A stretch of DNA of 64,000 bases, taken from the NCBI GenBank assembly GCA_037447655.1, contig JBBHKE010003462.1, positions 62,001 through 126,000 on the forward strand, written 5' to 3'. Under the pieces are notes generated by a model that was given only the letters and a program-made list of their open reading frames with translations, ran no database searches and was not told where the DNA came from. Shown here piece by piece: positions 10,466 through 22,713 of this stretch. A program made the position numbers and the translations under genes. Source of the stretch: Zygnema cylindricum (Eukaryota > Streptophyta > Zygnematophyceae > Zygnematales > Zygnemataceae). Within the stretch, counting starts at the first letter, position 1; each line of letters opens with the position of its first letter.

Positions 10466-12360
10466 ACTCCCTTTATTTTCTAGTTTGTTTTCATGTAAAC
10501 TCCCACAAAAAAAACAAGCACCCCCTCCTCTTGTCCTTTTTTTTTCCCTTTTCCGTTTTGTTTCATGACTTACTCTCATATTTAAAACAATGCATTAGAT
10601 GAACCGAAATAATAATTGCATCACACATTTTATTTAGCATCCCACTATTCATAAATACGAGCAAAGATTTTATCCACCTCATCTCTTTTCCATCCACACT
10701 AAATCTAATTTCCCTCTTGCAATTTAAACAGCCATCCCCATCTCCAATCTGCAACACACACCCAGATGTTAACCCTTTTATAGGCACACCTTCATAAATG
10801 TCATCACTCCCTTTAGTGATGTCAAACCCATTACCCCCAAAAATTGAACTTTTCTCACTTTCTCCCATGGTTGTCTTTCGACTCATACTTTCTAAATTTA
10901 TTCCCAATAAATATTTTTCATTCCCTAAACTTTTCATTAGATATTCCTCTTCTCCCCTATCCTTAAAAACCCCTTCTATTTTCACTTCTCCCCTTTCCTT
11001 GGAATCCGTAGAAGTCTCCCTTTTTCAACCAGTTTTCTTTTTCCAAAATATATATAAAATTATCCTCAATATTTTTATTTTTCCTTTTTTCAATAATTGA
11101 TCCTAGATCCGACTTACTCATTTCTAAGTCATACTTTCTACAGTCCTTGACATCCACATCATGTCTAACTCCCTCAAGTACCTCCCTTCCCTTTACTTCC
11201 CTTTTACCTCCAAAGCACATTGTTGTCTTCGTGGAAATTCTGTGTATTTTTCTCTCTTCTCCATTCTACCGATGTGAAGAAGCTCCAAGATTTCTTCATC
11301 CTGTTTCTCCTCTTCCCCTTCTTCCTCCTCATTCACACTCCAACTTCTAAGTTCTTCCAACCAAGGACACTCCTCCATATAGTGACCCGGTTTTCTACAA
11401 AAGAAGCAAACCCCTTTTTTCAAAGCTCCCCTTTCTTTTCCTCTCCCTCTCTTTCCACCAAAGTTTCGATAACGATTACCTTTGTCTTTCTTCCTCTCAT
11501 CACGCTTCAGCTCGTCACCGCCGTTTTTGTCATCACGCTTTTGCCAGTCACCACCAGTTGTAAATGCATTCACCCAGTTTCTTCCCCTACGAAGCTCCAA
11601 AGTGTTTTCCTTCACAAGAAATATCCCCATGGTAATGCTCTAAGTCCATGAGGAGCCATCCATTCCCTGCATACGGTAAATGATGTCCTAGTACTCATAT
11701 GAGAGTTTCATGATTAGTGTATTTATCTTTCTCTCCTCAGATTCTACGTATCGCGCACTAGCAAGCTCAACATATAACACAAAAATATCATTGCAAAAAC
11801 TCTGTCATGCTACCACCTTTATAAACATAGGCCTCTATTTCCTGTTTTACTAATTGTTGCCTTTGTATAGTCTCACTCTAATAAATCTAAATTAGTGTTT
11901 CCCAGATTTGCACAGACTTGGTTAGATTTAAAAGAGTGATAGCTATGGACTTAGACACATATCTAAGTATGAGATATTTTGCTATAGTGTTTTTATATTC
12001 CCACATTTTTCTGTCATTTTCTTCAGTATTTGGTTTAGTTATAACCTCCACAAGTGGGACCATAGCCGAGAGCCTAGCTCCCCTCACCATCGGTGTCCCT
12101 TTATCTTTCTCCCATTTTCCCCCTTCCATGGTAATGATTTTCCTTTCACCTTCCGTTGCATCCTTACTCTGGTTGGTTCTCTTTAAAGCCCTAGATGATT
12201 CTCCATAGTGAGTCCCTCCAAAGCTTGGTGGCGGACACCTCACTTGTCCTGAAACAATTCCCCATAAGTACTTTTCGAAAAGGAATCCCTCCATTGTGAA
12301 CTCCCAATAAGTGAAAAATGTTCCATCAAACATAGGCACCCTAGTTGGTGGGCCCATAAC
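10466..12360 (-). pseudogene. Copia-D miniature interior: Gag plus RT/RNase H scraps
   Basis: The whole interior between the two LTR-D copies is only 1.9 kb. It encodes Gag from the VMGPPTRVPMFDG start (12357), a zinc knuckle CFFCRKPGHYMEEC (about 11405-11365) and basic and acidic tracts. It then runs directly into short pieces of RT (KSLGNEKYLLGIN, near 10920) and RNase H (VLQIGDG, near 10750). Integrase and most of RT are absent. Reading frames of 156, 145, 85 and 140 residues tile the region with small overlaps. The Gag codon at the LTR/PBS border is TAA where relatives have CAG. A non-autonomous derivative is the best reading. Confidence 0.75.
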
Positions 12361-13166
12361 TTAAAATTCCATAGGCTCCATTGCCACAAAGAATTCGTAG
12401 ATCATAAGAAGATAATCTAGATAGTGCCGACTCCAAGTTTATATAAACCCAAATGATTGACCCCTTGAAAATCACATTCCCATTAAAGCTTCACCCTTGT
12501 GAAACAAGACTTTCTGTGTGCTCAGTTCCACCACATAATGCAAAGTTAGAATATGTAATTTGGATACATTCACCCACTTTGACTTTCCCTTAGAAATACA
12601 GCCACCCAAGCATCCAAAAACTCTGACTGACTACCTCTCGTGTAGCGTGGACTCCAGTGAGTCTGAAGAAAAAAAAATTCACTGAAAATGGCCAAGTAAA
12701 TTAATAGTTATGGCTAGCCAAAGTTTGCCTTTTATACAAGATGCTCTCTGGTAATGGCTGCTACCTACCCAAAATATTCTAAGTCCTAAACCCCTCTATA
12801 AACCCCCTAGTACTGAGGTATGGAAGAATCACATTATTGTATAGTACATAAAGGCAGAAGTACCAGCGTACCTTTGTACGACCATCGTATGACATAGCTA
12901 AAAAGTCAACACATGTCATATTCAGACTATTTTTTATAATCCACGGAATTCCTACTTCCAAATGTTATCTCTCCACGTGGCGCCAGGTCATGCGATGTCA
13001 GAAAAACTGTACCGTATAACAAAGTACAGGTGTCGGAATACTTTCTGTACGCACTTTGTACGACAATGCCATATTGCGATATTTGTCACTTTTCGATTTG
13101 TTATTTTCTGTTCCGAAGATTCCGTAAACCCGTATGATTTTGCCACGTGTCATCCGGAGTGGCGGT
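12361..13166 (-). mobile_element. Copia-D 5' LTR, truncated by LTR-B
   Basis: Matches the gag-side 800 bp of the LTR at 9168-10465. The primer-binding site GTTATGGGCC lies just inside it at 12351-12360. The remaining 500 bp, including the tRNA-like cassette, is replaced at 13167 by the start of an LTR-B. The paired hairpins are at 12631-12663. Confidence 0.8.
12631..12663 (-). promoter_or_regulatory. paired RNA hairpins before gag (LTR-D)
   Basis: Hairpin 1: GACTC/GAGTC stem (12650-12663). Hairpin 2: CTAC/GTAG stem (12631-12645). Both lie in the U5 part, about 270 bp upstream of gag. The same pair with different stem bases occurs in LTR-B (45645-45682) and LTR-C (16203-16235). Confidence 0.5.
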
Positions 13167-14163
13167 TGTTGAAATCACTAGATTTAGGGGAGGTCTTTTC
13201 TAGGTCCTAATTAGTTTAAATAGCCAAAAGAAATGCACAGGCAGCCTGCCTCCACCTTCTCTATCTAGCCCCCATACTTTTTGTAGTCATTGAAAGAGAG
13301 AGAGGGCGGTGGAGCCATGTCTGCCTCAGCTCCATAGGTAGGTCTAAAGAGTGACCTAAGTCACTCTCAACAAAAAGGTTGAGTGCGGCAAGTTTTGAAC
13401 CTCCGACCGGCAGAGCGAGGTGTAGTCGTCAGCTCTTAATAGTGTGTCGTAGTAGTCCGTTAGGATACATAGGGTTTGATTTCAATTTAAATATTAGCTA
13501 GATCATTAATCTGATTAACGGAATAACAAAGTGCAGACATATACACTAGTTGACTTTTAGTACGCACGTAACAAATGTACCGAACATTTGTTTTTGAACG
13601 GTGTGCATTTAAAGTTGGTTTGGAACCGACGGCCCGCATCATTGCCTTGATCCCTAAATGGCCACCTTGGCGGTTTTCGGACGTGACATGACTTGGCAAC
13701 ACGTGGCAAGGTATCATTGTGAAGAGGAAATCTTGGAGAACATGAGAATGAGTTTGAAGGAGATAAACGTTCACGGCATAGCCTTGTCGTACACAGGCCA
13801 TACAGAAAGTTCATCAGCCTTAGTACCTTTTTGTACTGTACAGTCTTCTCATTGGTTTATACATCAGTAGATAGGGGTTGTGTGAGGGGTTTAGGACTTA
13901 GAGGATTGAAGAGGTAGCCGCCTTTCTCCCAACAAGCGTGTATGAATATTAGTATCTTTGCCACTTGATAACTAATCGCCTGATTGGGCCTTTTCAAAGA
14001 TTCCTATTGTTGTGGACTCATGGGAGTCCCAACTACACTTGGGTTGGTTTAGATTGTCTATTTGCGTGCTTGGGTAGCAGTGATCTTAATGGAAAGAGGG
14101 CTATCCAAAAGCTATCTAGAGGCTTCCTCAATTTTGTGATCTAATGGGGGACACAGAATTGCA
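13167..14163 (+). mobile_element. Copia-B 5' LTR (copy B3)
   Basis: 997 bp, TGTTGAAATCAC...AGAATTGCA. It interrupts LTR-D on the left and leads directly into gag on the right. A site GGTTATGTTCC (14164-14174) follows in the primer-binding position, with two changes. No 3' LTR of this copy is found downstream because the interior is cut at 15316. Confidence 0.85.
13372..13450 (-). other. tRNA-like Pol III-type cassette (LTR-B copy B3)
   Basis: Antisense to the LTR. Decayed B box GGTTCAAAACT followed by TTTTT (13372-13376). The neighbouring palindrome GAGTGACCTAAGTCACTC is kept. Confidence 0.45.
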
Positions 14164-15316
14164 GGTTATGTTCCCACCCTGTAGGGTGCCCATCTTCAAC
14201 GGGTGTGGGTTCATTTACTGGGAAGCCATGATGACAGTGGCATTGTGTGACAAATGATCCTGGGGTATCATCTGTGGACAAGTGAAACGTCCATCTCAAG
14301 GGACCCCACCAGGGTTTGGTGGAGTGAGGTTCTTTGCAGCAACATCTATTCCAACGGAGGAGACACACGATAGGGACAGCAGTGTGCCTGAAAAGGGGAA
14401 AGGAAAGGAGACACCTCTCACTCCTATTGCCATGGCACCCAGAGCGGTGGTCGTGAAGACCGAGGAAAAAGATATTCAAATGTGGGAGAACACCAACATG
14501 AATGCCAGGCATTTCATTTTGAGGCATCTCATTTAAACATTGGCGACCTCTCATCTTCACATGTTCAAGGCCGAGGAGTTGTGGATGACTTTAGTGGAGA
14601 TCTATAGAGCAGGTACCATTTAGGAGCTCCAATTGGCTGAGGAAAGGTTGGGGAGTTATACTTACAAAGGAGAGAAGATGTTAGATTACTGTAATGATCT
14701 CTTTTGCCTGTATATGGAGATGGAGAGTACAGGATGGACAAGTACAATGAAGATGAAAGTTAACACTCTCATCATGAAGCCGCCTGAGGAGTATGAAAAC
14801 ATAGTGTACTGAGTGCAAGAAATGGATGACAGTTCTTCGAAGTGGAACACCGTGGTCCGAATGTCACTCGTGCAGGAGAACACTATTGAGATCCGTAGAG
14901 GAGGTAAGAGTGTTCAAGCTCTAGCTGCCGGAATGGACCACTGGAGGAAGGATCCAAAGAAGCCGTACAACAACTTCAAAGGTGAAAATGACCAATCTGG
15001 AGAACCTAGGCCTCCAAAGGGTCTTTTTCATTTCTGCAAAAAGCCGGGACACTTCATAGCTGATTGCACCCAGCTATTGGAGCTGCGGCTTAAAGAAAAT
15101 TGTGGAGGGGGTTCTTCCGGAGGGAAGAAGAAGGCACTTGTGGTCACACGAGTAAAAGGAGAGACCGAGGAGGACGAGTCTTCTGAGGAGGAGGATGGCG
15201 AGCTTCTTTTTGACGAGAATCTTGAGGAGAAGGAGATCCCTCGAAAACAGAAGTGTGCTCTTGGAGCCATTCGACAAGCTCCGCAGGAAGGATGGATCAT
15301 TGATTCAGGTACATCG
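14144..15316 (+). pseudogene. Copia-B gag and start of protease (copy B3)
   Basis: Gag begins at the ATG at 14144 inside the LTR and reads through the primer-binding site. Visible blocks in order: VPIFNG-like and FIYWEAMM-like N-terminus, proline-rich stretch, IQMWENTNM, IEIRRGG near 14890, zinc knuckle CKKPGHFIADC (15035-15070), a glutamate-rich linker, then protease IIDSGTS at the very end. Stops near 14257, 14534 and 14810 break it. It is cut inside the protease motif by LTR-C at 15317. Confidence 0.85.
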
Positions 15317-15519
15317 TGTAGAAGTTAATGGTTTTTAAAGTATTTTCTAGGTCAGAAATAAAAAAGAAGCCGAGGCAGTCTACTTCTAACTTCTCTCTCC
15401 AACTCTCAAACTTGTCGCAGTCACAGAGAAATTGGAGAGGATGCTAGAGCCATGGCTACCTAGGCTATCGTGAGGTTCGCGGGAAATATATATTTGGGGT
15501 TTATTAAGTAAAAATATAT

Positions 15520-15605
15520 GCGGCGGCCACAGGATTTGAACCTGGTACCTGCCAGACGGCAAGCTGCCGGTAGCCGGTAACCTTAGCCGTTAAGTCTTGA
15601 AGTAG
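15520..15605 (-). other. tRNA-like Pol III-type cassette (LTR-C)
   Basis: On the minus strand: TTAACGGCTAAGG on the A-box side, B box GGTTCAAATCC (15532-15542, full consensus), TTTTT (15520-15524). T-arm stem CCAGG/CCTGT around TTCAAAT. Confidence 0.6.
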
Positions 15606-16202
15606 TGTTACGTAGTATATAGTTTGATAACTATTTAAACATTAATACGTAGGATAAATCATTTAACTATAATTATTTACGGGATACATAGAACCGGTAG
15701 TGTAAAAGTACGAATTGCGGTACGGATAAGAAATCAATACCGCGCATTGATTTCGTAAGCGAAACAAATACCGCGCATGTATTTATTACGGCTCCGATCA
15801 AATGTGAATTTAATCGGACGGCCAGAATTAGCACCGAGATCTCGGAAGAAGAATTAGGCGGTTTGTGGGAATCGCCACATCGAATGACACGTGGCGAAAT
15901 TACATTGGATCGTGGTATCTCCGGAAATTACGGCACCGAATCCGGATATGACATGTGTCGACATTGAGGCCATGTTATACAATTTCCGTACATAATGTAC
16001 ACCGGCGACTGTACTTTTGTGTACGGAGGAGAAATCTGATTCGTTCCGTACATCAGTAGATAGAGTCTGTGAGAGAGATAGGACTTTCGAAAAATTAGGA
16101 GATAGGACCCTCTCTCCCAGAGAGCTTCTGTACAAAAGGTCAACTTTGACCCTCCGTAACTTACTGCTCAGGGGAGCAAATTCAGAGATTCTTTTTGCTA
16201 TC

Positions 16203-16235
16203 GACTCAGGGGAGTCTTCTCTTCACAGGGGTGAA
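16203..16235 (+). promoter_or_regulatory. paired RNA hairpins before gag (LTR-C)
   Basis: GACTC-AGGG-GAGTC (16203-16216) and TTCAC-AGGG-GTGAA (16222-16235). The second stem differs in sequence from LTR-B (GACTGC/GCAGTC) but keeps pairing. Confidence 0.55.
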
Positions 16236-16361
16236 ATTGGTCAGAGTTTTTGTCTGCCACGGTGGCAACTATTTTCGCTGAATCACAAAGGGTTCAGGGT
16301 TATCCTACATGCTTCTTGAAAGCTGTCCACTCTGAGGACTTATGGAGGTCTCAGAGTTTTA

Positions 16362-17520
16362 GGTTATGGGTTCACCCTCTAAGGTACCAACCTTTAATGG
16401 AACTGGCTTCATATACTGGGAAAGTATGATGATAGGAGCTCTATGCGAAAAAAGGTTTTGGGGGATAGTGAGTGGACGGTTGGGGCGTCCATCAAGTCTT
16501 GGAATTCCTCCAAGGTTTGGAGGAAGCAGATTCACCAGAAAATAGGATCCACCTTCAACGGAGGAAACAAAAGAAGGAGAAGTGGTGGACAAAGGAAAGG
16601 AGAAGGAGGCGACCACACCAATAACAACTGGTTCGGCATTCATGTCACCTATTCCGAGGAACGAGGAGAATGATATTGAAACTTGGGATTTCAACAATAT
16701 GGCGGCAAAGCACTTCATCCTATGCCATCTCACTCAAGGACTTGCATGTCCTCATTTGTAGGTAGAAAGGGCATCCGATCTTTGGATGGCTCTCATAGAG
16801 ATGTACCGAAGTGGTACGATTCAGCAACAACAGTTGGCTGATCAGAAAGTTAAGGAGTATGTATACAAAGGGGGGAAGATGTTGGATTTTTGCAATGAGC
16901 TTGCTACACTCTTCATGGAGCTAGAGAGTGCGGGAAAAGATTTAGTGAAAAAGAAAAGGTAAACTCTTTACTGATGAAGTTACCCGTTGAGTTCGAGAAC
17001 ATAGTCAACCGTGTGCAGGACTTGCCGGACTCAAGGTGGATATGGAACTCAGTGGTAGGGATGATTCTCGTTCGGGAGAATACGATTGAGATCCGAAGAG
17101 GAGGAAAGAGTGGCCAAACCTTGGCAAATGCGATCGATTAGAGGAACAAGGATTCCCGGAAACCGGTCGGAAACTATGGCGGGAGGGAGCAAAAAAAATC
17201 AGACTGACGAGTTCAAACCAAGGGCTCCAAAAGGTTTATGTCATTTTTTTAAGAAACCTGGGCACTATATGGCAAAGTGCACTAAGCTAACCGAGCTTCG
17301 GTTAAAGGAGGGGCAGACCGGTGGTACCTCGAGAGGAAAGAAAAAGGCCCTTCTGACACGGGTACATGAGGCGGAATCCGAGGACGAGGACGATGAGCTC
17401 TTTTTGGATCAGGAGTTGGAGGCAAAAAACGAGGTCGAAATACCACGAAGGCAGAAATGTGCTTACGGTGGATTGAAAGGTGTGAAGGCTGGATTGTAGA
17501 TTCGGGTGCCTCCATGCAGA
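16362..17520 (+). pseudogene. Copia-C gag, fused to Copia-A pol
   Basis: Gag frame entering from the LTR: VMGSPSKVPTFNGTGF-like start, FIYWESMM-like block, QQQQLADQK and GGKMLDFCNELATLFMELESAG, IEIRRGGKS near 17090. The knuckle near 17240-17280 reads CHFFKKPGHYMAKC, so its second Cys is Phe. An acidic linker follows, and the protease motif VDSGAS (17500-17515). Frame breaks occur near 16670 and 16960 and between 17100 and 17220. At about 17521 the sequence switches to Copia-A integrase. Confidence 0.8.
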
Positions 17521-20006
17521 TGATTTTTCGAGGTTTACTAAGGTCTACTTCATGAAAGAAAAGAGTGAAGTCTTCACTCATTTTCAACACTACAAAGCGT
17601 GGGTGGAGAAACTACACGGTCTACCAATTTTGGAGCTTAGATCAGACAATGGCGAGGAATTTACGTCAAAAGAGTTTGAAAACTTCTTACTCAAGGAAGG
17701 TATAAGTCACAAATTGACTGTCCCATACTCTCTAGAACAGAATGGGGTCTCAGAAAGACTAAATAGAATTATAACGGAAAGCTCTAGGTCCATGCTTGCG
17801 GATAATGACGTAGATCCGAAATTCTGGGCTGAAGCATTAAATTGTGCAGTTAATATCAAAAATAGGATAGGTTCAAGATCAGTAGAAACCACTCCTTATG
17901 AGATTTGGACGGGTAGAAAACCGGATGTCAGTCACTTCAAAGTCTTTGGAAGTAAATGCTTTATTTTGGATACATCTAATGATAGATGGAAAATGGAACC
18001 TAAGGGATTGCCGGGCATTTTGTTAGGATATGATGATCACTCTAAAGGCTATATAGTGTTTGTTTTTGAGAGACAGAAAATCATTGTAGCAAGAAATATC
18101 ATTGTGAAAGATGAACTAGACTCGATAGACTTATTTAAAATGACAGAGCAGCATAAACAGGAAATAGTACAAGAATATGTCATTTTAGATAGCATCCATA
18201 ATATTGTCCCACAGATGCAAAATTCACCAGTGGTATCACCGGAGTCGGAACATAATTGGGTTCCACAACAAGTTCGTGTTGAAGCGCAACAACAACAGTC
18301 AATGCCTACGGATCGCAACCAGCGCAACAAGCGGAACGCACGGGATCCGACAATTTCAGCTTCAGAATTTCCGGGGGGAAGAAGATCCAGTAGCCGACTG
18401 CAAGCAAGTTCTCACTTTACCTTCTCGGCAGCCTCAGGGGAGCCTCTGACCATCCGGGGAGCCTTCTCATCACCGGAGCGGAATCACTGGATCAAGGCGG
18501 CAAACGATGAAATGGAGTCAATCATGGAGGCTCAGACATGGGAGCTTGTGGACCTTCTTCGAGATCGAAAAGCGATCGGCAGCAAATGGATATTCAAGGT
18601 GAAGTTAAATCCAGATAATACCATTGAACGATACAAGACTAGACTTGTGGCAAAGGGTTATAATCAAAAGGAAGGAATTGACTTTGAAGAAACCTTTTCT
18701 CCTGTTGTAAGATTTGAACAGTTAGGATTTTGCTATCTCTAGCTGCTATAGAAGATATGGAAATACATCAGATGGATGTAAAGACGGTCTTTTTGCATGG
18801 AGAACTAGAGGAGACCATTTACATGCACCAGCCTGAAATGTATGCAGAACCAGGAAAAGAGCACTTAGTATGTAAACTGCTAAAATCATTCTACGGCCTA
18901 AAACAGGCCCCGAGGCAATGGAATCTAAAACTGGATGAATTCTTAACTGGTCTAGGCTTTAAAAGGATAAGCTCTGACCATTAGTCTATGTCTTACAAGG
19001 TGAGGATGGAATAGTATATATAGCGGTATACGTAGATGATCTACTATTAGTCAGCAAATCAATGGCTGAAATTAAAAAAATTAAAACTGCTTTGAAATCA
19101 CGGTTCGAGATCAAAGACCTCGGTGAGGCAAAATATATTTTGGGTATTCAGGTAGAGAGGGACAGGAAAAACAGATTAATAAAATTGACTCAAAAAGAGG
19201 CTATTGGAAACATGTTAGATGAATATGGAATGCGGGGGGCAAAAGGATGTGTAACACCAATGGAGTTTCGACATAGGTTAGAGGGGGAAGAAACAGAACC
19301 GGGTGTTATTGTCAGTGAAATTTTTGAGTCAGGGGAGGATGATCCTATGACACTGATACCTTACAGACAGATAGTGGGAAGTTTAATTTATTTCATGAAC
19401 TGTACCCGTCCGGATATTGCTGCAGCAGTTGGGGTACTGAGCAGAAGTCTAGAAAATCCGAGGAAATCTGACCGTGATGCAGCAAGAAGAGTTTTAAGAT
19501 ACTTGGCAGGAACCAAAGACCTCAAACTCACACTAGGCGGAGGAGAAGTGAAGCTGCAAACATGGAGTGATGCAAGCTATGGCGATATGCCGAGTCGAAA
19601 ATCTACCACGGGATTCGTTCTGCAAATTGGGAACGGGACTTGCTGTTGGAGCAGCAAACTTCAAAAGGTCACGGCACAATCGACGATGGAGTCGGAATAT
19701 ATGGCAGCAAGCTCGGCCCTCAAAGAACTCCTATGGGTGAAATCCATGTTACAAGAATTGGGATACATGCAGGTTGGTCCACAGGTGATCTGGTGTGATA
19801 ACCAGGCTGCCATTGCCATTGCTTCAAACCCAAGTCACCATTTCAAAAGCAAACACATGGATGTAAGATTACACTTTGTAAGAGAAAAAGTGTTCTCTAG
19901 AGTGATTAAATTATGCTATTTGCCAGATGCAAAAATGGTTGAGGATATGCTCAATAAAGCTCTTCCGGCTCCTAAACTGAAGTATTGTAGGGACGCAGTG
20001 GGATAA
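17521..20006 (+). pseudogene. Copia-A pol: integrase, RT, RNase H (copy A1)
   Basis: Begins inside the integrase core, so the HHCC zinc region and first Asp are absent. Visible: LRSDNGEEFTS (second Asp), LEQNGVSERLNR (Glu), then RKPDVSHFKVFGS. The RT block starts near 18500 with WELVDL and KARLVAKGY-like motifs. Catalytic YVDD is near 19028-19042. RNase H has TWSDASYGD, CCWSSKLQK, MESEYMA and WCDNQAAIAIA, ending at 20006. Two breaks: a shift near 18720 and a lost base near 18985. RT, RNase H and the integrase C-terminus are otherwise long and open, making this one of the younger copies. Confidence 0.9.
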
Positions 20007-20178
20007 AGTGAATAGCTGAGTTGTTGTACTGCTATACTGCTATGCTGCTCTAGTCCAATAACGGGGATATATTAGGACTACGTGACTTGCTAAAATTGCT
20101 ACGTTGCTATGCTGCGATGCTGCGCTAGTTCAACATCGCAGCTGCGCTAACATACTGAGTCTAAAAGCTTTAGGGGAG
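20007..20178 (+). other. Copia-A 3' untranslated tail and polypurine tract
   Basis: Rich in repeats of GCTATGCTGC and the palindrome GCAGCTGC, ending in the purine tract TTTAGGGGAG directly before the LTR. The motif block at 20095-20145 is also found in the LTRs of the Gypsy element (37440-37560). Confidence 0.6.
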
Positions 20179-21084
20179 TGTTGTTTTTGGAAAACTTTTA
20201 AGTCTCAGCAAATTTATAGGACGGCCGAAAAATAGATCTATATGGACACGCGTCGTCACTTGAATCACACTGCAGGTTTTTGAATGATACCGACAACGCA
20301 GCTGCGACGCAGATTGAACAAGCGCAGCTGCGGTTATTTTTGATATGGTCTGTACAGACAAACGCAGCCTGCGACGCAACGGGTCAAACGCAACTTCGGA
20401 TATTTTGGTACATGACAACGCAGTTGCTACGCAACAAAACAAACGCAGCTGCGGCTAACTTTTGTATGTGATAACGCAGCTGCTACGAAGCTGCGGATAT
20501 TTGAATATAATCAGGAATTGGACTGCGCTACTGCGGTTGATCTAAATCAAGTCAACAGACGAGATTCACTTAGCCAGGCGACAAGTATTTGATCAAATCA
20601 CCTGTATAGGATTCTCAGTCATATTGAGTGTACAGTGATAGATTAGTTCTTTGCGTAAGTAGGAGCACTTAGACCTTAGTGGCAGTTTAGTTCTTTTGGA
20701 TGTATCGTTTTGGAACACTTGTATCGGCGGTACAGCACTATGTAGTAGGACAACCGAGTGAAGAGTATAAGACTTAGGACATAGAACATTTTATGTATCC
20801 AGACTTCCAGACTGTGTAATCTGCAGACTGTTTTTGGGAAACTTCTGAGTTGCATATCTTGGTGTATGTTGGATCAATCGAGCTGAAACTTTGGGAGTTG
20901 TCATTCTTCATAATATTCTATATTGTGGTATAGTTTGAAGCAGTTTGATTTATTGTATCAGATTTGGTGAGCTATATTAAACAGCTGTTTAATAGGATTC
21001 TTGATAAGCTTCTGTGAGTGAGATTATGTGTACTTCCACTACTACTGCTAATGCTCCACCTGCTCCAGTCGTTGTAGAACAACA
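20179..21084 (+). mobile_element. Copia-A 3' LTR (copy A1)
   Basis: 906 bp with inverted ends TGTTG...CAACA, the same length as both LTRs of the complete element (47777-48682, 52959-53864). It contains several GCAGCTGCG palindromes, a likely TATA region (GTATAAGACT) and the gag start codon 59 bp before its end. What follows is Gag of another lineage (F). Confidence 0.9.
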
Positions 21085-22703
21085 CTAGAGAGCTCAGGTA
21101 ACTTATGGTCTAAGAGACAAATAGTAAATACCCTGATAATGAAACTACCTGAAGAGTATGAGAAATCATTAATCGGTAACAAAATGTAGGTGATAGCAAT
21201 TGGAATTGGGATATACAGTGGGGATGATATTAGTGAAAGAGAGTACCATAGAACTTAGGAGAGGAAGTCCGAGTGTTCAAGCACGGGCTGCAGGATCTGA
21301 TTGGCGGAAGCGTGATGAGGAGAACGGAAAGGATCCTTATTGAAACTTTGGAGGAAGAGGACAAGGAGGTGGCAGATTTGATCGACAAGGTAGAAGAGCT
21401 CTTAGAGGTGGATTATGTCACTTCTACAAGAAACCGGGACATTATATGGTAGATTGTGGCAAGCTCGCAGATCTCCGACTGAAAAAAGGACAAGGTTCCT
21501 CAAAAGAAGGAGGAAAGAAAAATGATTTTCTGACTCAAGTTCATGACGAGGAAAAAGATGACGTAACCGAACTGGAAGAGGAGCTTAGATAGCTTCTTCT
21601 TAAACTAAAAACCACTGCGAAACATCCAAACATTCTACGCATACAAAAGTGTGCTTTCGGAGGTAAGAGGGATCCACCTGTGGATGTGTGGATCATAGAC
21701 TCAGGGGCCACAATGCATATGTGCAAGGATACGAGGTGGTTTACTAAAATAAGAAAAATTCCAACAGTTGAGATAGAGTATGGAGATGGTAGAGTAGAAA
21801 CCACAAGTCTTGTTGGATCGGTTGATTTAAAGGTTCTAGTTGATGGAAAGGCTTCAATTGTAACACTCTCAGATGTTCTTTACATTCCACAGCTTAGCAA
21901 GAATCTAGTCTCTAGAACTGTTCTAAATGAAAAAGAGTTCGAAACCGAAACCAAGAAAGGAATCTTCATAGCTAGCTTTGATAATAAGGTTTATTTCATT
22001 GATGAAAAGGGTAGTCAAGGAATGTTCAGAATTGTACTTCGCAATGAAAAAGGTGTTCTCTACTCGTGTGGAACTGATATGATGTTTTGGCACAAGAGGT
22101 TGGGGCATGTGAATCTAGATAGATTAAAGAAAATGAAAAAAAAAATAGTGGATGGAATTGAGTTTGGAGATGATGAGACCTCAGATAATTGTAGTGGATG
22201 TGCCCAAGGGAAGATTGATAGACTTCCATTTCCAAAGGCATCCACATTTAGAAGAGAGAAAGTATTAGATCTAGTTCACAGTGATGTTTGGGGACCAGCT
22301 AGGTATGCTTCACATGGGGGGAAAAGATGGATGCTTACCATTACAGTGATTGGTCTAGATACACTAAGGTATATTTTCTTAGACATAAATCAGAGGTACT
22401 AAGATGTTTCAAAGATTACAAAGTATGGAGTGAAAAATTCTCAATAAAAAAGATAAGAAGTGATAATGGGAAAGAATATACTTAAAGGAATTTGAAGAAT
22501 TTCATAAAGAAGAAGGAATCCATCCTGAGAAAACTGTTCCTTATAATCCTTAACAAAATTGAGTAGCAGAAAGAGTGAATAGAACTTTAGGAGTTATGTT
22601 TTGAAATATGCTAACTGATAAAAGAATAAGATTGCAATTTTGGGCTGAGTCTATGAACTATGCTAACTTCATCAAAAATAGAGTGCTAACTTTGGCAAAT
22701 AAG
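21085..22703 (+). pseudogene. Copia-F gag-protease-integrase, cut by assembly gap
   Basis: Starts mid-Gag immediately after LTR-A (LESSG...VNTLIMKLPEEYE). Then an IELRRGS block, a knuckle reading CHFYKKPGHYMVDC in which the second Cys has become Tyr, protease WIIDSGATMHMC (21690-21720) and an open 240-residue frame. That frame covers the protease tail and integrase zinc region (WHKRLGHVN, CSGCAQGK) up to the first Asp block (VHSDVWGP). After 22402 the integrase core is full of stops. A sixth reading block (LTDKRIRLQFWAESMNYANFIKNRV) ends at the N run. No LTR of this lineage is present. Confidence 0.8.
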
Positions 22704-22713
22704 NNNNNNNNNN
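22704..22713. other. assembly gap (10 N)
   Basis: Ten unknown bases join Copia-F integrase to polypyrimidine DNA. The true distance and order across this point are uncertain. Confidence 0.99.

Larger units (their letters stand above)
15317..16361 (+). mobile_element. Copia-C 5' LTR
   Basis: 1045 bp, TGTAGAAGTTAATGG at the start and AGAGTTTTA at the end, followed by GGTTATGGG (16362-16370). It is inserted into the Copia-B protease motif. The LTR carries the antisense tRNA-like cassette, a CACGTGGCG core and the paired hairpins. The element it starts has a different LTR (type A) at its other end (20179-21084). Confidence 0.85.

Noticed and set aside
20170-20471. Short frames on both strands within LTR-A, repeated at 47720 and 52950
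   Set aside because: Conserved only because the LTR is repeated. Rich in GCAGCTGC words, with no start context and no motif.
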